A stretch of DNA of 57,438 nucleotides from an uncultured Lachnospiraceae bacterium. GTDB lineage: Bacteria > Bacillota > Clostridia > Lachnospirales > Lachnospiraceae. The notes under the pieces were generated by a model that was not told the origin of the DNA, made no database searches, and worked only from the letters and a program-made list of their open reading frames with translations. This document shows positions 34,229 through 40,861 of the stretch, in pieces. The DNA lies in contig CALWGP010000002.1 in assembly GCA_944380095.1 (NCBI GenBank), forward strand, positions 1 to 57,438, read 5' to 3'. The position numbers and the translations under genes were made by a program. Every line of letters starts with the position of its first letter. Within the stretch, counting starts at the first letter, position 1.

Positions 34229-34248
34229 GTATTTTGCATATTTTTTCA
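34215..34248. promoter_or_regulatory. tandem ARG boxes (ArgR operator) between argC and argG
   Basis: Box 1 TGAATAATATTCA (34215-34227) is a perfect palindrome matching the ArgR consensus core. Box 2 TGCATATTTTTTCA (34235-34248) is weaker; the centres lie about 20 bases apart, as in known paired ARG boxes. Box 1 covers the argC -35 and box 2 abuts the argG -35. Confidence 0.8.
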
Positions 34249-34249
34249 C

Positions 34250-34278
34250 TTGCATTTCCTTTTTGGCTGTTGTATAGT
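34250..34278 (+). promoter_or_regulatory. argG promoter
   Basis: TTGCAT (34250-34255), 17-base spacer, TATAGT (34273-34278), directly downstream of ARG box 2. Confidence 0.78.
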
Positions 34279-34355
34279 ATGGAATGGACAAAGGACAAAG
34301 CCCCGTGGTTTTGATTCTATCATATTTTGAATCCGATAGGGAGGACGATCTTAAA

Positions 34356-35585
34356 ATGAAAGAAAAAGTAATTCTGGCTTATTCCGGCGGACTGGATACT
34401 ACCGCCATTATCCCCTGGCTGAAGGAAAACTTCGATTATGAGGTCATCTGTGTCTGCATCGACTGCGGACAGGAAGAAGAACTGGACGGCCTGGAAGAGC
34501 GGGCGAAGTTCTGCGGCGCTTCCAAGCTGTATATTCTGGACGTGGTGGATGAATTCTGCGACGATTATATCGTTCCCTGCGTACAGGCCAACGCTGTTTA
34601 CGAAAACAAATACCTGCTGGGCACTTCCATGGCCCGCCCCCTGATCGCCAAAAAGCTGGTGGAGATTGCCCGCAAAGAAGGCGCTGTCGCCATCTGCCAC
34701 GGCGCTACCGGCAAGGGCAACGACCAGATCCGTTTCGAGCTTGGCATCAAGGCGCTGGCTCCCGACATCAAGATTATCGCCGCATGGAGAAACGACAAAT
34801 GGACCCTGGATTCCCGGGAATCCGAAATCGCCTACTGCAAGGCCCACGGCATCGACCTTCCTTTCTCCGCGGATTCCAGCTACAGCCGCGACCGCAACCT
34901 GTGGCACATCAGCCATGAAGGCCTGGAACTGGAAGATCCGGCCAACGAGCCCAATTATGACCATCTCCTGGTGCTGGGCGTGACTCCCGAAAAAGCTCCC
35001 GACGAGCCCGAATATGTGACCATGGCCTTTGAAAAAGGCGTTCCCGTCAGCGTCAACGGCCAGAAGATGAAAGTTTCCGACATCATCCGCACCTTAAACG
35101 CACTGGGCGGCAAACACGGCATCGGCATCGTGGATATCGTGGAAAACCGCGTGGTGGGCATGAAATCCCGCGGCGTTTACGAGACCCCCGGCGGAACGAT
35201 TTTGATGGAAGCCCATCAGCAGCTGGAAGAACTGATTTTGGACCGGGATACCTATGCGGTAAAGAAAGACATGGGCAACCGGATGGCCCAGATCGTTTAC
35301 GAAGGCAAGTGGTTTACCCCCCTGCGGGAAGCCGTGCAGGCTTTCGTGGAAAAGACCCAGGAGTACGTGACCGGCGAAGTGAAGTTCAAACTGTATAAGG
35401 GCAACATTATCAAGGCCGGGACCACTTCCCCCTACTCCCTGTACAATGAAAGCATCGCTTCCTTTACCACCGGCGATCTTTACGACCACCACGATGCGGA
35501 AGGCTTCATCAACCTGTTTGGTCTCTCCTGCAAGGTACGCGCCATGAAGATGCAGGAAGCAGGAAAGAATCCGGCGCAGGACTAA
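34356..35585 (+). CDS. argG: argininosuccinate synthase
   Basis: A 409-residue ATP-dependent ligase joining citrulline and aspartate. The PP-loop is [18 protein letters not shown] at the N-terminus; [16 protein letters not shown] and [20 protein letters not shown] follow. GGGAGG precedes the ATG at 34356; the 24-codon upstream extension begins almost at the transcript start and is rejected. No argH follows in the window, although it often does. Regulated by ArgR, judging by the ARG boxes. Confidence 0.97.
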   Translation: MKEKVILAYSGGLDTTAIIPWLKENFDYEVICVCIDCGQEEELDGLEERAKFCGASKLYILDVVDEFCDDYIVPCVQANAVYENKYLLGTSMARPLIAKKLVEIARKEGAVAICHGATGKGNDQIRFELGIKALAPDIKIIAAWRNDKWTLDSRESEIAYCKAHGIDLPFSADSSYSRDRNLWHISHEGLELEDPANEPNYDHLLVLGVTPEKAPDEPEYVTMAFEKGVPVSVNGQKMKVSDIIRTLNALGGKHGIGIVDIVENRVVGMKSRGVYETPGGTILMEAHQQLEELILDRDTYAVKKDMGNRMAQIVYEGKWFTPLREAVQAFVEKTQEYVTGEVKFKLYKGNIIKAGTTSPYSLYNESIASFTTGDLYDHHDAEGFINLFGLSCKVRAMKMQEAGKNPAQD

Positions 35586-35610
35586 AACTCATAATCACAG
35601 CAAAAGACGG

Positions 35611-35668
35611 CGCGTCCTGCCGAGGACGCGGTTGTAAAGGGCGGGCACTTTAAACTGTGCGCGCCCTT
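35611..35668 (+). terminator. two hairpins after argG
   Basis: CGCGTCCT/AGGACGCG (35611-35630) and AAGGGCGGGCAC/GTGCGCGCCCTT (35637-35668, one mismatch). No T-run follows, so termination may be partial and read into the DUF1294 gene. Confidence 0.4.
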
Positions 35669-35695
35669 CACAAAAATAAAGGGAAAATTTTGTAT

Positions 35696-35992
35696 ATGGA
35701 TGTCATTTTCATTTTAGTCCTTTATGGTATAATAGTAAACGTAGCCGGATTTGCCGCCATGGGAATCGACAAGGGCCGTGCGCGGCGCAAAGTCTGGCGC
35801 ATCCCGGAATCCACCCTTTTCCTCATTGCCCTCATCGGCGGAAGCATCGGTTCTTTGCTTGGCATGTACGGATTCCGGCATAAGACGCGGCACTGGTATT
35901 TCGTGTGGGGGATGCCCGCCATCCTGATCCTTCAGACAGCGCTGATCCTCTACCTTCTTTTTGCTTCGCCGCTTTCCTTTACGATCCTGTAA
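35696..35992 (+). CDS. DUF1294 family small membrane protein
   Basis: A 98-residue protein with three hydrophobic segments. The hallmark region is AMGIDKGRARRKVWRIPESTL, then IALIGGSIGSLLGMYGFRHKT, typical of DUF1294. Function is unknown; it is a stand-alone version of a domain sometimes fused to cold-shock domains. The ribosome site is weak (GGGA about 13 bases upstream). It is followed 23 bases later by the LytTR regulator. Confidence 0.85.
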   Translation: MDVIFILVLYGIIVNVAGFAAMGIDKGRARRKVWRIPESTLFLIALIGGSIGSLLGMYGFRHKTRHWYFVWGMPAILILQTALILYLLFASPLSFTIL

Positions 35993-36015
35993 TTCTCTTT
36001 TGCGGAGGTACGTTT

Positions 36016-36753
36016 ATGCATCTCGCGATCTGCGACGACCACATTGCTGACAGAAAACAGATGGAGCGCCTTCTTGGGCGGGAATCCGACAGACGCATTC
36101 CCACCACGGGCGTTTTATATGTGGATTCCTTTGGCAGCAAGGAATCCATCCTGACAGCCCCCATGATCTATGACGCCCTTTTTATGGATATGACGGAAGA
36201 CGGCTGTGACGCCGTGGAACTTGCCAACATGCTCCGGGCTGACGGCACTTTCATCCCCATCGTTTTCTGCTGCGGGAAGGTGGACTACCGCAAATCGCCC
36301 GGTCTGCCCGACCAGGTCCTTTTTTTGGACAAGCCGGTCCAGACGGCGGAGTTGTCCGCCATCATCGACCAGCTCCTTCTTTTCAAAGGCAGCCTTGCCA
36401 AAAAGCTGGAGTTTCGCAATCGTTTCGAAACATTCTACCTCCAGGAAGAAGATCTCCTCTATGCGGTGCCGGACGACCGCACCATGCGGCTTACCCTCTT
36501 TAACGGGGAAGAACACGTAGCGGAGATGACCGCAGAGACCTTCTGCGCCAACTTAAAGGACTGCGACAGTTACATCGAGCTGGTCAGCCGCACGGTTTTG
36601 AACATGCTCTATGTCAAGGAGATCAACTTTTTTAAAGTGACCATGCTGGACGGAAAGCAGTTCCGTCTTTCCTTCGGGGAATCCCGCCCGCTTTTACGGG
36701 CCGTGGAAAAATACCGTCGGGAACATAAAAATGAAGGGATGGAGAACGCATAG
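36016..36753 (+). CDS. LytTR-family response regulator
   Basis: A 245-residue regulator. The N-terminus is receiver-like: AICDDHIADRKQMERLL with the acidic pair, ALFMDMTEDGCDAVELA with the probable phospho-Asp, and LFLDKPVQ with the conserved Lys. The C-terminal 100 residues fit a LytTR DNA-binding domain (YLQEEDLLYAVPDDRTMRL through SYIELVSRTVLNMLYVKEI). The receiver lacks the usual Pro after the Asp strand and has shortened loops. GGAGG precedes the ATG. No histidine kinase is adjacent, so it is an orphan. Its last codons form the 5' arm of its terminator. Confidence 0.8.
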   Translation: MHLAICDDHIADRKQMERLLGRESDRRIPTTGVLYVDSFGSKESILTAPMIYDALFMDMTEDGCDAVELANMLRADGTFIPIVFCCGKVDYRKSPGLPDQVLFLDKPVQTAELSAIIDQLLLFKGSLAKKLEFRNRFETFYLQEEDLLYAVPDDRTMRLTLFNGEEHVAEMTAETFCANLKDCDSYIELVSRTVLNMLYVKEINFFKVTMLDGKQFRLSFGESRPLLRAVEKYRREHKNEGMENA

Positions 36754-36770
36754 CTCCATCCCCTTTTTTT
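36736..36770 (+). terminator. terminator overlapping the LytTR stop codon
   Basis: GGGATGGAG (36736-36744) pairs with CTCCATCCC (36754-36762); the TAG stop is in the loop; seven T follow (36764-36770). Confidence 0.85.
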
Positions 36771-36783
36771 ATTTTATTTCCTG

Positions 36784-37623
36784 CTACAGGGTGACAATCA
36801 CTCCGCCGTCGTTGGCGTACATGCTGCTGATGCCGGCCGTGTCCATCACCAGCACATCTTTTACCCGGATCTTTTCCAGAATCAGGTCCTTTACGTACTC
36901 CGCCCTCTCCCGGTTGTTGCAGTGGGTAATCATAAGCACCTTTTCCTGGGACTGCTGTGCGCTCTTTGCCACCGCGTCCGCCAGCTTCTGCAAAGCCTTG
37001 CGGATCCCGATCCCCTGGCCGATCTGTTCAATGGTTCCCTCCCGGGTTCCCGCCATCACGGGCTTGATATTTAAGGTGGAAGCCACCAGCGCCTTGACGC
37101 CGGTCAGCCGTCCGTTTTTACGCAGCGTCTCCAGGTTGTCCAGTACAAAATAAGTATGCATCCCGCTGCGAAACGCCTCCAGTCTCTCCACAATGGTCTC
37201 GAAGGGAAGTCCCTGTTCTTCCAGTTCCATGGCTTTCATCGCAATCTGGGTTTCCCCGCAGGACGCCGACCTGGAATCCACCACATGGATCTGCTTCTCC
37301 CCATGCTTTTCCTGGCAGAGGTTTTTGCCAAGCAGCGCGCTGTTGTGGCTCCCGCTTAAATTGGAAGATAAGGTCACGATATAGACGTGATCCGCCTCTG
37401 TTTCGCAGGCCTGCATATAACGCTCGGGAGAAGGGCAGGAAGATCTGGGGCAGACAGGGCACTCTGCCACTTTTTTCAAAAACAGCTCCTGGTCAAAATT
37501 CTCATCGTCCATGATCCGGTAATCCCCTACTTCCAGTCCCAGCGGGACGATCTCAAAACGCGGATCTTTCCGGAACTGATCGGGCAATTCGCAGCAGCTG
37601 TCCACAACAATTTTATAACTCAT
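36784..37623 (-). CDS. degV: DegV family fatty-acid-binding protein (FakB-like)
   Basis: A 279-residue DegV protein, a lipid carrier that presents fatty acids to the FakA kinase. It begins MSYKIVVDSCCELP and has ITLSSNLSG-type loop VTLSSNLSGSHNSA, HVVDSRSASCGETQIA, and the C-terminal GPGTIG-like end DTAGISSMYANDGGVIVTL. The ATG at 37623 follows TGGAGG. An inverted repeat at 37650-37670 lies just upstream and recurs at the DUF1836 promoter. No fakA is in the window. Confidence 0.9.
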   Translation of the reverse strand: MSYKIVVDSCCELPDQFRKDPRFEIVPLGLEVGDYRIMDDENFDQELFLKKVAECPVCPRSSCPSPERYMQACETEADHVYIVTLSSNLSGSHNSALLGKNLCQEKHGEKQIHVVDSRSASCGETQIAMKAMELEEQGLPFETIVERLEAFRSGMHTYFVLDNLETLRKNGRLTGVKALVASTLNIKPVMAGTREGTIEQIGQGIGIRKALQKLADAVAKSAQQSQEKVLMITHCNNRERAEYVKDLILEKIRVKDVLVMDTAGISSMYANDGGVIVTL

Positions 37624-37649
37624 AAATTCCTCCAGGCTCACCACATCTG

Positions 37650-37670
37650 ATGTAGTTTTCATTACTACAT
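37650..37670. promoter_or_regulatory. inverted-repeat operator candidate at degV
   Basis: ATGTAGT-tttcatt-ACTACAT, perfect 7-bp arms. It lies immediately downstream of the degV -10 region, where a bound protein would block the start. The same 21-bp motif with three changes is at 38747-38767. Confidence 0.65.
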
Positions 37671-37700
37671 ATAATAACATGCGTTCCTTCCCCTTGTAAA
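37671..37700 (-). promoter_or_regulatory. putative degV promoter
   Basis: Minus-strand TTTACA (37700-37695), 18-base spacer, TATTAT (37676-37671). Confidence 0.55.
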
Positions 37701-37739
37701 GGGAATCCGCCAATTCTCTCTGGCTTTTTTGAATCCTTC

Positions 37740-37748
37740 TGTTATACT
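37740..37748 (+). promoter_or_regulatory. extended -10 promoter of the DUF5721 gene
   Basis: TG-T-TATACT at 37740-37748 with no good -35; start near 37755, 16 bases before the ATG. Confidence 0.5.
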
Positions 37749-37770
37749 TATGGATATGGGAGGTACCAAC

Positions 37771-38307
37771 ATGACATCTTTCCAGATAACCGAACTGAAG
37801 AGCTTTATGGGCAAGCTGCTGGGGACAGACTGCTTTGATTCGTTTCTCCTGGCAGGCGCGCAGGTAGTCACCGCAGTGGAATACACCATCGACGGCCGTA
37901 TCCATCCGGAGTTTTATACAAAAGAAGAGCTGCAGGACCCCCACGTCTGCCCCTGCGAATTCGTTTCCTGGGCGCAGATGCGCCCGATCCTGTTCCAGAT
38001 GATCCGCGGGAAGCGCAGTCCTTCCCGTTTCAAGCTGATGCTACACCTGAATCCGGAGTATGTGCCCGCCGTTATGAAAGGCGCGGACCCTTCCCTGCTG
38101 CCGGAGCAGGTAAAAGCGCTGGTCCTCACCGTCCGCTATGAGGACGGCAGGGCTTTCCTTGTCACAGGGACCGCCTTTCATTCCTTTGTTTTGGACAAGA
38201 CGCTGGACGCCTGCTGGGATAAAACCATACGCCGGTTTTTGACAAGCCGGCAAATCGCCTATACGGAACCGTCAGACACATGTTTCAATTTTTCATCTTC
38301 GGATTGA
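37771..38307 (+). CDS. DUF5721 family protein
   Basis: A 178-residue soluble protein of unknown function, starting MTSFQITELKSFMGKLLGTDCFD. This opening and the phrase IDGRIHPEFYTKEEL match what I recall as DUF5721, a Lachnospiraceae-limited family. GGGAGG precedes the ATG at 37771; an upstream ATG lacks a ribosome site and begins inside the promoter. Its last 23 bases overlap the convergent spoVAE gene. Confidence 0.8.
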   Translation: MTSFQITELKSFMGKLLGTDCFDSFLLAGAQVVTAVEYTIDGRIHPEFYTKEELQDPHVCPCEFVSWAQMRPILFQMIRGKRSPSRFKLMLHLNPEYVPAVMKGADPSLLPEQVKALVLTVRYEDGRAFLVTGTAFHSFVLDKTLDACWDKTIRRFLTSRQIAYTEPSDTCFNFSSSD

Positions 38308-38641
38308 AAACCAGGCTTGCCAGATAGCCGAAAACCAGGGCGGCAGAGGTGCCCACGGCGCCGGCCTTCAGCCCGCCGGAAAACAGCCCCAGAAATCCCT
38401 GTTCATCCACCGCTTCTTTGACCCCTTCCATCAGTACATTTCCAAAGCCCAGCAAAGGCACGCTGGCCCCCGCCCCGGCAAATTCCAAAAAGGGCCCATA
38501 CAGGCCCAGCGCCCCCAGTACGGCCCCCGTACAGACCAGCAAAACCATGATGCGTCCCGGCATCAGCTTCGTTTTTTCCATCAGAATCTGGACCAGGGCG
38601 CAGATCAGGCCCCCTGTCCAGAACGCGTTGAAATAGTCCAT
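38285..38641 (-). CDS. spoVAE: stage V sporulation protein AE (SpoVAEb type)
   Basis: A 118-residue membrane protein with about four helices. It starts MDYFNAFWTGGLICALVQILMEKTKLMPGRI and has GAGASVPLLGFGNVL and GGLKAGAVGTSAALVFGYLAS, all typical of the SpoVAE proteins that help move dipicolinic acid into spores. AAAGGAGG precedes the ATG. Normally spoVAC, spoVAD and spoVAE are together; here it stands alone and overlaps the DUF5721 gene tail to tail. It marks the organism as a spore former or a recent descendant of one. Confidence 0.9.
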   Translation of the reverse strand: MDYFNAFWTGGLICALVQILMEKTKLMPGRIMVLLVCTGAVLGALGLYGPFLEFAGAGASVPLLGFGNVLMEGVKEAVDEQGFLGLFSGGLKAGAVGTSAALVFGYLASLVFNPKMKN

Positions 38642-38741
38642 TCCCGCTGCCTCCTTTTCAATAGCTTGCGCATCCTTTTTCTGTTTTATGCTCTTGTTTT
38701 TTGCAGGCTTCCCAATGGCTGCAGTGCCATCCAAAAAAGGC

Positions 38742-38770
38742 TTGCGATGTAGTTTTTAATACTATATAAT
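38742..38770 (+). promoter_or_regulatory. DUF1836 promoter with embedded operator
   Basis: TTGCGA (38742-38747), 17-base spacer, TATAAT (38765-38770). The operator candidate ATGTAGT-ttttaat-ACTATAT (38747-38767) lies between and over both hexamers. Confidence 0.75.
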
Positions 38771-38791
38771 GGGGAAAAGGAGAAAACACAT

Positions 38792-39409
38792 ATGACACTG
38801 GAATCTGAAGATTTATTGCAAAGTATTTTAAACAGCTTAGACCGGATCGATTACATCCGTACGCAGGATATTCCCGATATCGAGCTTTATATGGACCAGG
38901 TAACCACTTTCATGGGCAGCCGCCTGAAGAATTCCGCCAGGAATCCCGAAGACGACAAGATCCTCACCAAGACGATGATCAACAATTACGCCAAAAACGA
39001 CCTTCTGCCCCCGCCCATCCGGAAAAAGTATTCCAAAGAGCATGTCCTGCTCCTGATTTTTATTTACTATTATAAGGGCATCCTCTCCATCAGCGATATC
39101 CAGAAAGTCCTCCGCCCCATTACGGAGCGTTATTTTGACAAAAAAGAACAGGGCTTTTCCCTGGAGGATATCTATAACGAGGTATTCGGTCTGGAAAAGG
39201 AGGAAGTGGAATATTTAAAAAGGGACGTATCGGAAAAATTCCGGAAGGCGCAGGATACATTCCGGGACGCGCCCCCGGAAGACCAGCAGTTTTTGCGTAC
39301 CTTTTCCTTCATCTGCATGCTCAGTTTTGATGTGTATGTAAAAAAGCTCATCATCGAAAAGCTCATTGATTCCTGCGGGGATCTGTTCGAATCAGCGAAG
39401 GAAAAATAA
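38792..39409 (+). CDS. DUF1836 family putative DNA-binding regulator
   Basis: A 205-residue protein. DUF1836 proteins carry an N-terminal MerR-like winged helix: here NNYAKNDLLPPPIRKKYSKEHVLLLIFIYYYKG (about residues 66-98) contains the wing-type phrase seen when MerR folds read a promoter. The C-terminal half is helical and of unknown role. AAAAGGAG precedes the ATG. The shared inverted repeat in its own promoter and at degV suggests it represses itself and degV; this is inference. The gene ends 121 bases before tRNA-Pro. Confidence 0.8.
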   Translation: MTLESEDLLQSILNSLDRIDYIRTQDIPDIELYMDQVTTFMGSRLKNSARNPEDDKILTKTMINNYAKNDLLPPPIRKKYSKEHVLLLIFIYYYKGILSISDIQKVLRPITERYFDKKEQGFSLEDIYNEVFGLEKEEVEYLKRDVSEKFRKAQDTFRDAPPEDQQFLRTFSFICMLSFDVYVKKLIIEKLIDSCGDLFESAKEK

Positions 39410-39469
39410 GTTCCCCAAGCCGGGTCTGCTGCCGGAGCTGCCGGGATGTAAATTTTTTTCAATTTGGTA

Positions 39470-39498
39470 TTGACTTATTTTGTACTTTAGGGTAAGAT
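39470..39498 (+). promoter_or_regulatory. tRNA-Pro promoter
   Basis: TTGACT (39470-39475), 17-base spacer, TAAGAT (39493-39498), about 32 bases before the tRNA. Confidence 0.75.
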
Positions 39499-39530
39499 AT
39501 TATTCGTCCGGTTGAGACAGTCGGATGAAT

Positions 39531-39603
39531 CGGGGTGTGGCTCAGGTGGTAGAGCGCTTCGTTAGGGACGAAGAGGCCGCAAGTTCAAGTCTTGTCACTC
39601 CGA
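39531..39603 (+). tRNA. tRNA-Pro (anticodon AGG)
   Basis: Full cloverleaf of 73 bases: acceptor CGGGGTG/CACTCCG, D stem GCTC/GAGC, anticodon stem CTTCG/CGAAG with loop TTAGGGA, T arm GCAAG-TTCAAGT-CTTGT. C1-G72 and A73 are bacterial tRNA-Pro identity elements. The anticodon is AGG, with A at position 34. CCA is not encoded. A terminator follows. Confidence 0.9.
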
Positions 39604-39611
39604 CGTAAGAA

Positions 39612-39644
39612 AACCCGTTGAGTTTTGGGCTCAGCGGGTTTTTT
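39612..39644 (+). terminator. tRNA-Pro terminator
   Basis: AACCCGTTGAG (39612-39622) pairs with CTCAGCGGGTT (39630-39640), followed by a T-run to 39644. Confidence 0.88.
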
Positions 39645-39658
39645 GTTGTGCTTATGCT

Positions 39659-39687
39659 TTGAAAATTCATATTTTCATTGATATTAT
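39659..39687 (+). promoter_or_regulatory. promoter of the HTH/DarG/DarT island
   Basis: TTGAAA (39659-39664), 17-base spacer, TATTAT (39682-39687). A palindrome ATAAT-tt-ATTAT (39695-39706) lies at the predicted start and could be the operator for the first gene product. Confidence 0.7.
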
Positions 39688-39754
39688 AAACGAAATAATT
39701 TATTATAGAATCAATAAAAAGTGTGCGCCTTTCTGCCGGCAAAGGAGGAAAACT

Positions 39755-39979
39755 TTGAGAATAGATGAACAATTGAAAATCCTTGGGATAAAAACAAATA
39801 TGACTCTCGCTAATATTGCAAGAAATCTCGGAAAATCCCCCCAGTCGTTTTCGCAGAAGATGCATCGCGGAAACTTCACATTGGATGACCTTGATGATAT
39901 AGCAATGGCAACCAAGTGCAAACTTGAATGCTCTTTTTTATTACCCAACGGAGAACGCATTGTGCTAAAAGGAGAATAG
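39755..39979 (+). CDS. small HTH (XRE/Cro-like) regulator
   Basis: A 74-residue protein with helix-turn-helix MTLANIARNLGKSPQSFSQKM (residues about 16-36) and a following DDLDDIAMATKCKLECSFLL segment, as in small Cro/XRE regulators. The start is TTG at 39755, set by AAAGGAGG six bases upstream; no ATG fits. Six bases separate its stop from the macrodomain gene, so all three island genes form one operon. It probably autoregulates the operon through the palindrome at 39695-39706. The DNA is visibly AT-richer than the flanks. Confidence 0.75.
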   Translation: MRIDEQLKILGIKTNMTLANIARNLGKSPQSFSQKMHRGNFTLDDLDDIAMATKCKLECSFLLPNGERIVLKGE

Positions 39980-39984
39980 ATAGA

Positions 39985-40857
39985 ATGCTAAAATATGTCA
40001 GAGGGGATATTTTTAATAGCCCCGCCCAAGTACTTGTAAATACGGTAAATACCGTAGGCGTAATGGGAAAGGGGATCGCTTTATCATTTAAAAAAAAATA
40101 TCCCGAAATGTTCACAATCTATCGCAAAGCTTGTGATAAACATCAATTGGTCATCGGCAAGCTAATGCTTTGGTATGGGCCGGATCATTGGATCCTAAAT
40201 TTCCCGACAAAAGAACATTGGCGTAACCCCTCAAAAATGGAATATATAGAAAAGGGGCTTATGGCTTTTCAAAGAAAATACGCCGATTATAATATTACGT
40301 CTATCGCATTTCCCAAACTTGGATGCGGAAATGGTGAATTAGACTGGGAACAGGTCAAACCATTAATGGAAAAATATCTTAAAGAATTACCTATCGATAT
40401 ATATATTTATTTAAGTCCCGGAACAGATCCTGTTCCTGAGCACAAAGTTCCTGAAGCAATGGACGCCTGGCTCAAAGAGCATGCAAAAGACATGTCGTTT
40501 ACAGGGGTAAAAGACGAACTTGTTATCAATAGCTCCATAGTGCCCATTCACTTTTTATATAAAGATATCCCTTGGGACGCCTGTTGGGATCACAAGTCGG
40601 ATTCCCTGATTTTTAACAATCCTTTCGGAAAAGAAATCATAGTGGAAGAAAAAACTTTGCAGTTATTGTGGGATAATATTCAAAGCGCCGAAATTTTTAA
40701 AGTCGCTGATGACGAAGCTGCCAACTTAGTCTATTTTCTATTAGCTTCTATGGGATATTTGACTTCTGTTGAAATTCAGGACGAAGAAACAAACAAATTC
40801 TGCGATGGATATCAATTAGATGCAGGCAGCGGACGATATTTCTCTATAAAAGGGTAA
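39985..40857 (+). CDS. darG: DarG-like macrodomain protein (DNA ADP-ribosyl glycohydrolase antitoxin)
   Basis: A 290-residue protein. Residues 1-146 are a macrodomain: VRGDIFNSPAQVLVNTVNT, the ADP-ribose loop VGVMGKGIALSFKKKYP, NFPTKEHWRNPSKMEYIE with K76 matching the DarG catalytic lysine region, and FPKLGCGNGELDWEQV. DarG macrodomains remove ADP-ribose that DarT puts on thymidine in single-stranded DNA. Residues about 165-290 form a second domain I do not recognise (IVPIHFLYKDIPWDACW onward); in known DarG the C-terminal half binds and blocks DarT. AGGAGA precedes the ATG. The DarT-like gene follows after four bases. Confidence 0.85.
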   Translation: MLKYVRGDIFNSPAQVLVNTVNTVGVMGKGIALSFKKKYPEMFTIYRKACDKHQLVIGKLMLWYGPDHWILNFPTKEHWRNPSKMEYIEKGLMAFQRKYADYNITSIAFPKLGCGNGELDWEQVKPLMEKYLKELPIDIYIYLSPGTDPVPEHKVPEAMDAWLKEHAKDMSFTGVKDELVINSSIVPIHFLYKDIPWDACWDHKSDSLIFNNPFGKEIIVEEKTLQLLWDNIQSAEIFKVADDEAANLVYFLLASMGYLTSVEIQDEETNKFCDGYQLDAGSGRYFSIKG

Positions 40858-40861
40858 TCTT

